Source: Bacteroides sp. (GTDB taxonomy: Bacteria; Bacteroidota; Bacteroidia; Bacteroidales; Muribaculaceae). From it: a DNA stretch of 56,330 nucleotides. The notes under the pieces are model-generated. The model was given only the letters and a program-made list of their open reading frames with translations, was not told the DNA's origin and searched no databases. How positions within the stretch are numbered: the stretch's first letter is position 1; every line of letters starts with the position of its first letter. This document shows, piece after piece, positions 8,008 to 15,558 of the stretch. The stretch spans positions 1-56,330 of the forward strand of contig JAAVDD010000053.1 in the NCBI GenBank assembly GCA_014801985.1, given 5' to 3'. The position numbers were made by a program, and so were the translations under genes.

Positions 8008-9060
8008 TTACTTGGAATATACCCCGGCAAGTGAAATCTTGTCGATCTCCCATGTTCCGGAGAGAGTGGATGTGGAGGTGTAGCGGAAACCCACCTCTAT
8101 TTTCTTACCTGCAAAATCATCAAGCACGATGTAGCCGGAATTGGAGAATGTCCAAGAGTTTCCTGCCGGTGGATAAGGCATCTCCACCTGTGTCCACTCC
8201 GTAGAACCTGCCTCGCGCACGAGCGTTGAGGTCATCTGGGAGAAGTTTGCGGAGTTGGTGAAATAGTTACCTGCCTGATGAACCATCATGCGAATCTGTG
8301 TATAATCCGAGAGGTCGAACACAGGGGATACGGCCACCGCATCACAGACCACTGCGCCCGGAGCCTTACCACCGGTGGCGACCAGACCATACTGCGAACT
8401 CTGTTTCCATGTCTCGAAGCCGCTCTGCGACGGATCGCCCTGATTGAATGTGAATCCCTCCATACCTTTTGTGAGATCAATGCTTAGGAATTCACGTGCA
8501 CCGGAGGGAAGCACCATATTGGGATCGGGTTCCTTTCCTTCATCGCCCCATACATAATCGCTCACGCTGCGCACTCCATACTGTCCGCAGTATTTTATCC
8601 CGACCGTTCCGAATACGGTCACCTGCGTGCCGAGGTTTTCGGGATGATCCATAAGATTGAGTGCCTTTCTGACATCTCCGCTGGGGAGCTGGACAGTGGC
8701 TATATTGTCGGGATTGCGCTCTTCGGGATCAGAGGCGATGAGGATGTTGGTGTTCACCGTTGCAGGGAGAGTGAAGTCGGCAGCCAAAGCGAGGTTTGAA
8801 TTGCTTATATCCACGTTGACCCACCCTATGATATATCCCGTGACCCATGCTTCGGATCTGTCGTAGCCGAATTCATCATGAGGCACAGTTCCGAGTGCGG
8901 CCTGATATGCGGCCATCGGGGAATTCCATTGTCCGTCGCCGAGGGAGGCCTCGCCCAAACCGGCGGGCTTATTGATGGGAGGAAGAGCCTGGTCGCCGGT
9001 GCAGGCGGTGAAGCTCAAAAGCGCCAATGCCCCCATTAATATGCTTTTTATATATTTCAT
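8008..9060 (-). CDS. Lipoprotein with DUF6359 OB-fold and choice-of-anchor-like beta-sandwich
   Basis: This encodes 350 residues with a lipobox at LLSFTACTGD. Residues of about 45-170 form one DUF6359-type module (AWVTGYIIGWVN, NILIASDPEE, VTVFGTVGIKYCGQYGVRSVSDYVWG). The C-terminal half (about 190-350) is a beta-sandwich with ATGGKAPGAVVCDAVAVSPVFDLSDYTQIRM and EIDKISLAGVYSK, as in choice-of-anchor-J/DUF5017-type domains that decorate surface proteins. The gene lies 18 bp upstream of the larger OB-fold lipoprotein and 116 bp downstream of the TonB receptor, so it is almost certainly in the same transcript. Inferred role: a surface ligand-binding subunit partnering the receptor. Confidence 0.72.
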   Translation of the reverse strand: MKYIKSILMGALALLSFTACTGDQALPPINKPAGLGEASLGDGQWNSPMAAYQAALGTVPHDEFGYDRSEAWVTGYIIGWVNVDISNSNLALAADFTLPATVNTNILIASDPEERNPDNIATVQLPSGDVRKALNLMDHPENLGTQVTVFGTVGIKYCGQYGVRSVSDYVWGDEGKEPDPNMVLPSGAREFLSIDLTKGMEGFTFNQGDPSQSGFETWKQSSQYGLVATGGKAPGAVVCDAVAVSPVFDLSDYTQIRMMVHQAGNYFTNSANFSQMTSTLVREAGSTEWTQVEMPYPPAGNSWTFSNSGYIVLDDFAGKKIEVGFRYTSTSTLSGTWEIDKISLAGVYSK

Positions 9061-9073
9061 TGGTTTTTCTTTT

Positions 9074-9139
9074 TAATTGGAATTATTGGAATTATTGGAG
9101 TTATCGGAATTATTGGAATCATTAGACTTACCGGACCGA
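9074..9139. repeat. 9-bp tandem repeat (GGAATTATT type)
   Basis: The plus strand has consecutive near-copies: GGAATTATT twice, GGAGTTATC, GGAATTATT, GGAATCATT, then degenerate units. It fills most of the gap between the TonB receptor stop and the lipoprotein start, inside the putative operon. Confidence 0.7.
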
Positions 9140-9176
9140 TAGAACTCACCAATCCCTTAGTATCTCATCCTGACAT

Positions 9177-11951
9177 TTAGAATCTGACACCGACATTGAA
9201 GAATACGCGGATACCCTGTGCGTATGCCACCTTGTTGGCATATTTGGTTGTGGTGTAGTTGGTGTAGTCAAACTTACCATCCTGCCATCCGCGCATCTGG
9301 ATGTTGCGGTTGTTGAGAAGGTTGTTGACCGAAAGGTTGAAGTTGAGAGAACCCCAACGCATATAAAGCACCTTGCCTATCGATAGATTCATCACGAAAG
9401 CATTCTTGAGCTTATCCTGTGCGATGATCTCCTTGCGGCGCTGGTCATATTCCTCTTCGCTCTGGCATATCTTCCAGAGTCCGGGCATCTCTTCGTGGCG
9501 AGCGAATGAGAGGTCGTAATAGTTATCGGCAAGATAGTTGGCGTTGATTTCGAAGAACCACTGCTTGATGTTATAGTTCACCGCAAGGCTATATGCCTGT
9601 TGCGGAGCGCATCCTATGAAGTAGTTCTTGAGATATACGCGGCGGTAGACATCCTCTTCGGAACCGTTGTCGTAGTTGCGCACACCCATCGGGTTGTTCT
9701 TATACTGATAACGGGAATATGTTGCTGCAGCGCGTGCGCTGAGACCTGTCATGATCTTATACTCCATACCGATCTCGACACCCTTATATTCCGTCTCCAC
9801 ATCGGAGATGTTATAGTTCATGAAGCTCTTGAGGTCATAATCGTAGAAGCCGGTGTGCTTCATGGCATCCCAGATATGGGTATAGAAACCGGTGACAGAA
9901 CCACGGAAATTCTTGTAGTTCCACACATATGCAATGTCGCCGGAGAGGAAACGCTCTGATTTCAGACCGGGGACTGCATCATCCTTTGTGCGGGGTGAAA
10001 CGTAAGCGTCGTAGGGACGCGGTGCGCGTGTGCCGTAGGATGCGTGTGCCACGAAATAGTTACGTCCGTTGAGCTTGTATGTAGCGCCAGCCTTGATTGA
10101 GGCGTTGTCGAAGGTGTGACGCTCGCCTGCGCCGTATGAGTTTTCAGGAGCACGTCCGTTCTGCATATTACCATGACGGAGGAAGTTGACATAGTTGATT
10201 TCACCGCCATAGTTCACGTTCCAATGTGCTGTGACAATCTGGTTCTGGAGCCATGCGCGGACCATCAGGTGACGGATATTATAGTCATATCCGAACACGT
10301 CGCCCTCTGTTACGAGTCGGTTGGGGTTGCGCATATCGTTCTGGAGCTTGTCGGTGGATCCGCCGAAATCACGCTCGGAATATGTGTCGACATCACGCCA
10401 GTATTCACCTCCGAGGAGATCGCCCACGGTCTTGAAGTAATGGGCATCGCTGTAGTTCACGCTGAGGCCGCCCTGAAGAGTCATGGCGTCGGTGAGACGA
10501 TGGTTGATGTAGGAATTGAACATCCACTGCATCGTATTGGTGTGGTTATATTCAAGGATGGTGGTCGACTGCCCTTTGTATTCGGGGTTGCGGTCGAAGT
10601 TTTCGCGATTGAGCAGATTGCTCTGGTAGATTGCATCCCAGTCAATCTGACGTATGCTTTCATCATTGCGCCAGAGGTCTACGAGCTGGTTATACTGGTC
10701 GAGCTGCGCATCATAGACTTCAGTTCCGGGATCTGCGGTTGGAAGCCAATATGAGGGGAGCTTACTGTAATAATCGGGCGCGGGATTCTGTCCGTAGTAG
10801 TTCAGACGGCTCTGTGCATAGGCATTGTGTCGGAAACCGATGGCGGTGTTAAGCACAGTTCCCTGCTTTGGTTTGAAAATCCAGTTGAGGGTTGCAGCGG
10901 GATCAAAGCTCTTCACCACTCTGGAGGAGCGTTTCTTGCCGTTGAAGTAACCCCATGAATTATTATACAGGTTGGAGCCGACAAGATCGTAAGCCTCCTG
11001 CACGGAGGTTCCGGGAGTGGCACGTTCAGTGGGCGCGCCCCATGTGGAGAGGTTAATCGAATGGCGGTCGTTGAAGATCTTCTGTAGACTCAGCGCATAG
11101 CCTATGGAGTTGTAGAATGTGCCTTCTATCACTCCCTCGTTTGCATATCTTCCGATAACGGAGGCCGAGAAAGCCCAGCCGGAGCGCGAAAGACCAGTGC
11201 TATACTGCAACATTGCTCGGAGCATATAATTTGAGTTGGTATAGCTTAGATTTCCACGGAAACCGGGAGCATATTCGGAGGCGTATGTGGTGTTGTTGGT
11301 CGAGCCGCCGATATTGCCGATACCATAAGCCGCTGCCTCGCTGCCGATGCTCACGCTCTTTGATCGGAAAGCGGAAGAGGTCATGCCTCCCAGACTGCCG
11401 TAGCTGAATGAACCGCGCATGGGGTCGTTGAACTCGATACCGTTGATATAGGCAGTGTTCCAAGTATTGTCAAGTCCACGCTGCTTGTAATAAACGGCAG
11501 AGAAATTATAATTCGACATCTGATAGAAGATATCGTCGTTTGCACCCTGGATAGTACCGATATTCTGGGTCATTCCGTCGTCGTCGGCTATCTGCTCTTC
11601 GTCGAATATGAATTCGTCGGAGTTGAGGAAGGCGCCGTCGTATCCCGACTCAGCCATTCGTATCTCCCCGATGTTCTTTATCAGACCATCGACAAGCTCG
11701 ACGTCGATGAATACATCCTCATACCCGAATGCCACAACCTGGAGCATGTCTGGTCCGGGAGCGGCTTTTGAGATGGAGAACGTACCGTCGGTGGTGGTGG
11801 TCACGAATATCGCTTGGTCGCGCAGCAGGATATTAGCGTCGTAGATTGGCTTCCCGCTCATCGCATCGACCACTGTGCCCTTGAGTCCGGTGGCCGCCAC
11901 TCCGGGCAGCGTCAGACACAGAAGCATCAAAAGGAATAGTTTTGCTCGCAT
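9177..11951 (-). CDS. TonB-dependent receptor of the putative DNA-utilisation locus
   Basis: This encodes 924 residues with a signal peptide (MRAKLFLLMLLCLTLPGVAA). Residues of about 22-105 are a carboxypeptidase-regulatory-like domain (LKGTVVDAMSGKPIYDANILLRD). A plug-like region follows (YYKQRGLDNTWNTAYINGIEFNDPMRGSFSYGSLGG and IGNIGGSTNN). The remainder is a long beta-barrel ending in Phe (GIRVFFNVGVRF). It lacks the length and paired SusD of a SusC transporter. The family moves ligands across the outer membrane using TonB energy. The neighbours are two OB-fold lipoproteins, two secreted nucleases and deoC. That makes DNA fragments, oligodeoxynucleotides or nucleosides the most economical substrate; this is inference from context. 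Confidence 0.85.
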   Translation of the reverse strand: MRAKLFLLMLLCLTLPGVAATGLKGTVVDAMSGKPIYDANILLRDQAIFVTTTTDGTFSISKAAPGPDMLQVVAFGYEDVFIDVELVDGLIKNIGEIRMAESGYDGAFLNSDEFIFDEEQIADDDGMTQNIGTIQGANDDIFYQMSNYNFSAVYYKQRGLDNTWNTAYINGIEFNDPMRGSFSYGSLGGMTSSAFRSKSVSIGSEAAAYGIGNIGGSTNNTTYASEYAPGFRGNLSYTNSNYMLRAMLQYSTGLSRSGWAFSASVIGRYANEGVIEGTFYNSIGYALSLQKIFNDRHSINLSTWGAPTERATPGTSVQEAYDLVGSNLYNNSWGYFNGKKRSSRVVKSFDPAATLNWIFKPKQGTVLNTAIGFRHNAYAQSRLNYYGQNPAPDYYSKLPSYWLPTADPGTEVYDAQLDQYNQLVDLWRNDESIRQIDWDAIYQSNLLNRENFDRNPEYKGQSTTILEYNHTNTMQWMFNSYINHRLTDAMTLQGGLSVNYSDAHYFKTVGDLLGGEYWRDVDTYSERDFGGSTDKLQNDMRNPNRLVTEGDVFGYDYNIRHLMVRAWLQNQIVTAHWNVNYGGEINYVNFLRHGNMQNGRAPENSYGAGERHTFDNASIKAGATYKLNGRNYFVAHASYGTRAPRPYDAYVSPRTKDDAVPGLKSERFLSGDIAYVWNYKNFRGSVTGFYTHIWDAMKHTGFYDYDLKSFMNYNISDVETEYKGVEIGMEYKIMTGLSARAAATYSRYQYKNNPMGVRNYDNGSEEDVYRRVYLKNYFIGCAPQQAYSLAVNYNIKQWFFEINANYLADNYYDLSFARHEEMPGLWKICQSEEEYDQRRKEIIAQDKLKNAFVMNLSIGKVLYMRWGSLNFNLSVNNLLNNRNIQMRGWQDGKFDYTNYTTTKYANKVAYAQGIRVFFNVGVRF

Positions 11952-11992
11952 TTCGATGTTATGAAGGTTTGAAAAGTTGGATTGTTTTCGGG

Positions 11993-13057
11993 TTAACGCT
12001 CACGCTTGAGATAGATTATTGTGGGGAGATGGTCGGAATATCCGTCGAGCCATACCCCTCCTGAGAAGGTGCGCTTAGGGTATCCCTTGTATTGTCCGTC
12101 GCTCTGAAGGAGGAAAGGCTTGTTGAACACATTGGCCTGAATATATTCCAGTCCCCCTTTGTTTTTAACCAGATTTCCGTTGATTATGATCTGGTCGAAC
12201 AGATCCCAGCCGCCACGATAGATGTATGATCCGATACCTTGGTCGAGCATCCCCCAGAACGGGTTGTAGAATCCATGGTCGGAGATGTCGGTGCTGTTTC
12301 TCTTGGCTCCGAGAGTCTCGGCCACGCTCTTGTTGTGAGGATCATCGTTAAGGTCGCCCATCACAATTATTCCGACGTTAGGGTCGATCTGATAGAGGGA
12401 GTCGGCGATCTGCTTGGTGAGTGATGCGGCCGCTTCGCGCAGCCAGCTGCTCTCCTTCTCCCCTCCCCTGCGTGAGGGCCAATGGTTCACGATCACTGCC
12501 ACGCGACTACCTCCGAGAAGCCCGAATACACACATCTGGTCGCGGGTCTTGAAATTGGGAAGCTCCGGCACCACCAGACGATGGTTGGTAACGTTGATGG
12601 GATGGAAGAAGCGTGGATTATAAAGAAGGCCCACGTCGACACCACGAGCATCGGGGCTGTCGTGATGCACCACCTGGAGATTCCAGTTCTTGATGGCATC
12701 GGCAGCCACAAGGTCGTCAAGCACTGAACGGTTCTCAATCTCACTCACTCCGATGATGGCAGGCCCCATAGGGGTGTTTTCGGTTTTCATCTGCGAGATG
12801 GCGTATGAGAGATTCTTAATCTTCGACCAATATTTATTGCCGTCCCAGCGGTTCTTCCCTTCGGGGGAGAATTCGAGGTCATACTTGCCGTTGTTGTTGA
12901 TTGTGTCGAAGAGATTCTCAAGATTGTAGAAAGCCACTCCGAAAACGTTGTAGCGTTTCTCATCAGTCTGCGCCTTTGGCTGTGCATAAGCGCAGAACGT
13001 CGCTGACGCTCCTGCGAGGAGCATCAACGACGCTTTAAGTAAATCTTTAATTTTCAT
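11993..13057 (-). CDS. Secreted endonuclease/exonuclease/phosphatase (EEP) family nuclease
   Basis: This encodes 354 residues with a signal peptide ending near CAYAQP. EEP motifs appear in order: FYNLENLFDT (N-terminal Asn/Glu strand), PAIIGVSEIENR (metal-binding Glu), ARGVDVGLLYNP, VIVNHWPSRRGG (His), VMGDLNDDP (catalytic Asp-Leu-Asn) and the terminal YSDHLPTIIYL (Ser-Asp-His). All DNase I-fold catalytic residues look intact. It sits 41 bp upstream of the TonB receptor and about 40 bp downstream of deoC. The fold is used by DNases, nucleotidases and phosphatases. In this context a periplasmic or secreted DNase or 5'-nucleotidase fits best. Homologues beside endonuclease I are also used for phosphate scavenging from DNA, a plausible alternative role. 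Confidence 0.85.
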   Translation of the reverse strand: MKIKDLLKASLMLLAGASATFCAYAQPKAQTDEKRYNVFGVAFYNLENLFDTINNNGKYDLEFSPEGKNRWDGNKYWSKIKNLSYAISQMKTENTPMGPAIIGVSEIENRSVLDDLVAADAIKNWNLQVVHHDSPDARGVDVGLLYNPRFFHPINVTNHRLVVPELPNFKTRDQMCVFGLLGGSRVAVIVNHWPSRRGGEKESSWLREAAASLTKQIADSLYQIDPNVGIIVMGDLNDDPHNKSVAETLGAKRNSTDISDHGFYNPFWGMLDQGIGSYIYRGGWDLFDQIIINGNLVKNKGGLEYIQANVFNKPFLLQSDGQYKGYPKRTFSGGVWLDGYSDHLPTIIYLKRER

Positions 13058-13096
13058 AGTCGGGTTTGTTTCATTTTCTCAGGTAGCGGAAGGGAT

Positions 13097-13975
13097 TTAG
13101 AAATATTTCACCTCTTTACCTTCCAACGCGCTCAGCAGGCTGTTGGCCAGAGAGCTGGCTCCAATGCGGAAGAGATCATGGTTGAGCCATTCCTCTCCGA
13201 GGACTTCCTTTACGATGGTGTAGTAGGCCACGGCCTCTTCCGGAGTGCGTATGCCTCCGGCTGCCTTGAAGCCAACCTTCCTTCCGGAGATGGCGAAATA
13301 TTCCTTTATACATTCACACATCACGTAGGCTGCCTCAAGGCTTGCGCCCTGATATATTTTTCCTGTGGATGTCTTGATGAAGTCGGCCTCGCTGTACATT
13401 GAAAGGATGGATGCCTTCTTGATGTTTTCGGCAGTCTTGAGCGCTCCGGTTTCGAGAATCACCTTCAGTTTGGCGTGCTTGGCCGTATGCTTGAGCTCGA
13501 TCAATTCGTCGCACAGTTCCTCGTAATCTTCATCGAGGAATAGGCCGAGATTAAGCACGATGTCCACCTCATTCGCACCTGCTTCGCAGGCAAGAGCCAC
13601 ATCTGCCACCTTAACAGCCTGGAATGTCTGGCTTGAAGGGAATCCGGCAGCCACTACAGCCACGTCTACCCCCTCCACTTCGAGATGAGTGCTCACCACG
13701 TCGGCGAAATTGCTATAGACGCAGATGGCAGCGACATTCTTATACTGCGGATAATCATTGTCGAAATCGTTGACACGTTCAGTGAAGCGTGCCACGCTGC
13801 GCACGCTATCCTCGGTGCTGAGAGTGGTCAGATCGATTGAGCTGAACAAGAATTTAAGCACCTCCGGGGTCATGTTTTCGGGGGCTTTCTCCAATATTTT
13901 CTTCACGGCATCCGCCACGGCCGCATCATCGGCGATGACTTTGCTGGATGCAATTGCTTCCTGATATCTATCCAT
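13097..13975 (-). CDS. deoC: Deoxyribose-phosphate aldolase
   Basis: This encodes 292 residues of a cytosolic class I aldolase that splits 2-deoxyribose-5-phosphate into glyceraldehyde-3-phosphate and acetaldehyde. The Schiff-base Lys201 lies in ADFIKTSTGK. The supporting residues are Asp138 (NEVDIVLNLG) and Lys237 (VGFKAAGGI). It has the longer N-terminus typical of Bacteroidetes DeoC (E. coli is about 259 residues). It is the first gene of the transcript that continues into the secreted nuclease, TonB receptor, OB-fold lipoproteins and endonuclease I. This gives a catabolic end point for deoxyribose from DNA. A promoter and a 5'-end hairpin lie upstream. No deoxyribose kinase or nucleoside phosphorylase is in the window. 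Confidence 0.95.
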   Translation of the reverse strand: MDRYQEAIASSKVIADDAAVADAVKKILEKAPENMTPEVLKFLFSSIDLTTLSTEDSVRSVARFTERVNDFDNDYPQYKNVAAICVYSNFADVVSTHLEVEGVDVAVVAAGFPSSQTFQAVKVADVALACEAGANEVDIVLNLGLFLDEDYEELCDELIELKHTAKHAKLKVILETGALKTAENIKKASILSMYSEADFIKTSTGKIYQGASLEAAYVMCECIKEYFAISGRKVGFKAAGGIRTPEEAVAYYTIVKEVLGEEWLNHDLFRIGASSLANSLLSALEGKEVKYF

Positions 13976-14026
13976 ATATCTTAGTTTTTTGTTTTTCCGG
14001 TATCGTCTAAATATCTGTGTTTCTAC

Positions 14027-14059
14027 TGAAGCGCACAGGAAATATTCCTCCGCGCTTCA
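14027..14059 (-). promoter_or_regulatory. Nested palindrome at the 5' end of the deoC transcript
   Basis: TGAAGCG (14027-14033) pairs with CGCTTCA (14053-14059). Inside it AGGAA and TTCCT pair around ATA. With the -7 box ending at 14065, the predicted start is about 14058, so the RNA would begin with this hairpin. It could stabilise the mRNA or, as DNA, be an operator overlapping the start site. Confidence 0.5.
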
Positions 14060-14064
14060 ATTTG

Positions 14065-14095
14065 CAAATATACCTATTTATTCTAACAATTGAAA
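14065..14095 (-). promoter_or_regulatory. Promoter of the deoC-to-endonuclease operon
   Basis: On the minus strand TATATTTG (14065-14072) matches the -7 consensus. A TTTC -33 box at 14092-14095 lies 19 bp upstream. The leader to the deoC ATG is about 83 nt. The rest of the 302-bp gap to ruvC shows only a weak 5-bp hairpin (ACCCT/AGGGT, near 14203-14221). Confidence 0.55.
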
Positions 14096-14277
14096 ATTTA
14101 ATTTTAGTTTCGCTTGCGAATATTAAAAGTGAATAAGATATCAGGGATTGGAAAATGTGTTTTCCTCTTCTGAATAGATTTCACTATTATGAGATAACCC
14201 TCACTTCGTTAGGGTAACGATGGGAATATTGGGAGTGTGAGTAAGAAAGATATGAAGAGGAGAAAGGAGGATATTAT

Positions 14278-14880
14278 TCATTTTTTCAATCCGGGACGAG
14301 ATTTGTCACCGGAGACGACGCGACCCGGATTCTGAGCTATGAACTGAGCCCAACTGCCGGGGCCTTTTGGAAGTTTCGGTTTTCCCGTCTCATAGAAATG
14401 TGTCAGGGCTGCCGCCAGGGCATCGGTGGCATCGAGGAGCTTTGGCATATTCTCCTCGGGGATATGCAGCATCCTTTTCAACATCTCGGCCACCTGTTCC
14501 TTGGAGGCGGATCCGCGTCCGGTCACAGCCTGCTTGATGGAAAGGGGGGCATATTCCGCTATGGGGATATCCTTCACAAGTGCCGCCGCCATAGCCACAC
14601 CTTGCGCACGTCCCAATTTCAGCATGGACTGCACATTCTTGCCAAAGAAAGGAGCCTCAATCGCCATCTCATCCGGGAGATATTGCGTCACAAGCCCTGA
14701 GACACGCTCATAGATGCGATGGAGGCGCTTGTAATGGCTCTCGAACTTGCTCAGCTCGATTACGCCCATCACAATCACCTCCGGTGTCTTGCCATTGATG
14801 CCGAGCACTCCGTATCCCATCACGTTTGTGCCGGGGTCGATCCCCATTATTATCCTTTTATAATCCTTGATATCCGCCAT
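14278..14880 (-). CDS. ruvC: Crossover junction endodeoxyribonuclease RuvC
   Basis: This encodes 200 residues of the Holliday-junction resolvase that acts with RuvAB in recombinational repair. The RNase H-like catalytic acids are visible: Asp15 ([13 protein letters not shown]), Glu75 ([11 protein letters not shown]), and Asp150/Asp153 in [15 protein letters not shown]. The length is slightly above the 170-190 usual because of a basic C-terminal tail (KSRPGLKK). The ATG at 14880 overlaps the stop of the upstream DUF4286 gene by one base (TAATG), so the two are translationally coupled. This ruvC/DUF4286 pairing is typical of Bacteroidetes. Confidence 0.95.
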   Translation of the reverse strand: MADIKDYKRIIMGIDPGTNVMGYGVLGINGKTPEVIVMGVIELSKFESHYKRLHRIYERVSGLVTQYLPDEMAIEAPFFGKNVQSMLKLGRAQGVAMAAALVKDIPIAEYAPLSIKQAVTGRGSASKEQVAEMLKRMLHIPEENMPKLLDATDALAAALTHFYETGKPKLPKGPGSWAQFIAQNPGRVVSGDKSRPGLKK

Positions 14881-15206
14881 TACACTACTTCAAAAAGCGA
14901 AGTGAAGACCATACCCTCCGGGCCAAATTTTTCATCGAATGCAGCAGCAAGCGGATTGAATGCGCGTTCTGCCCATATCTTGGCAGTTGTCTCGGAGGGA
15001 AATTCCACCTGAAAGGCTACACTCGCGGCATCTGCGTGGAGATGACTCACTCCTCCGGCCTCGCGCATTGCCGAGACACGGGGATTACAACCCTCACCCA
15101 TACCTGCATTCCCGCTTTCCAGACGACCTATCTTTTCCTTGAGCCATAGAATCAAATCATTCTCAAGATCTTTTCTTACCATAAAGGTGGCATTATGTAT
15201 AATCAT
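14880..15206 (-). CDS. DUF4286 family protein
   Basis: This encodes 108 residues starting [24 protein letters not shown] and ending in [12 protein letters not shown]. The beta-alpha-beta shape and these ends match the DUF4286 family (ferredoxin-like fold) found next to ruvC in Bacteroidetes. No catalytic residues are apparent and its function is unknown. The C-terminus overlaps ruvC by one base. The 12 bases directly before the ATG (15207-15218) match the end sequence of the MITE-like elements elsewhere in the window. The 5' leader may therefore derive from a lost element. Confidence 0.8.
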   Translation of the reverse strand: MIIHNATFMVRKDLENDLILWLKEKIGRLESGNAGMGEGCNPRVSAMREAGGVSHLHADAASVAFQVEFPSETTAKIWAERAFNPLAAAFDEKFGPEGMVFTSLFEVV

Positions 15207-15266
15207 AAGCAGCTACTTAGCAATATTATTTAAGAACAAAGGGCCGAAGCCAGATAGAGATATAAT

Positions 15267-15295
15267 AAAAAACGGCCCGCTTCATGAAGCTTGCC
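15267..15295 (-). terminator. Rho-independent terminator after SRP RNA/tRNA-Thr
   Basis: On the minus strand GGC, an AA/GG internal loop, then GCTT-CATG-AAGC and GCC form a hairpin followed by a run of six T (15267-15272). It lies about 55 bp beyond the tRNA 3' end and would close the SRP-tRNA transcript. Confidence 0.6.
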
Positions 15296-15347
15296 GCCAA
15301 AACAAAATTATGAAAAACATGATTTCAAGTCCGGTCGGACCTTTTAG

Positions 15348-15421
15348 AGCCTCTTGTCGGATTCGAACCAACGACCCCGAGATTACAAATCACGTGCTCT
15401 GGCCAACTGAGCTAAAGAGGC
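15348..15421 (-). tRNA. tRNA-Thr (anticodon TGT)
   Basis: Read on the minus strand it is a standard 74-nt cloverleaf. The acceptor pairs GCCTCTT with AAGAGGC, with T as discriminator. The D arm is GCTC-AGTTGGCCA-GAGC. The anticodon loop TTTGTAA gives anticodon TGT (reads ACA, Thr). The T arm contains GGTTCGAATCC. CCA is not encoded. Its 5' end lies only 3 nt after the SRP RNA 3' end, so RNase P cleavage would also define that end. Confidence 0.95.
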
Positions 15422-15424
15422 AAA

Positions 15425-15522
15425 CGGGCGAGCGACCTACATCGCACCGCTACAACCCGCTACCCTTGCTTCGGTCAAGACCTGGGGGATTCACGGGGAG
15501 CAAGTCGTGCAGGACTCACCCG
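15425..15522 (-). ncRNA. ffs: Signal recognition particle RNA, small bacterial type
   Basis: On the minus strand the terminal CGGGTGAG pairs with CTCGCCCG (one G-U). The apical part has CAGG and AGCA facing each other as the symmetric loop, in CCCAGGTC ... GACCGAAGCAAGGG. This is the domain IV signature bound by Ffh. The length of about 98 nt fits the small Alu-less bacterial form. A full promoter at 15527-15558 puts the transcription start at about 15520-15522. The tetraloop region differs from the E. coli GGAA, so the exact secondary structure should be checked by covariance model. Confidence 0.75.
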
Positions 15523-15526
15523 GGTA

Positions 15527-15558
15527 CAAAATTACTAATTATTTTCTATTCCGCCAAA
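15527..15558 (-). promoter_or_regulatory. Promoter of SRP RNA, overlapping the end of the upstream gene
   Basis: On the minus strand TTTG (15555-15558), a 20-bp spacer and TAATTTTG (15527-15534) form a consensus Bacteroidetes promoter. It overlaps the last codons and stop of the six-hairpin glycosidase gene and ends directly before the SRP RNA. Confidence 0.75.

Noticed and set aside
9177..11951. SusC/SusD-type assignment for the DNA-locus receptor
   Set aside because: No SusD-like RagB gene follows it, and the protein is short for SusC; the partner lipoproteins are OB-fold proteins instead.
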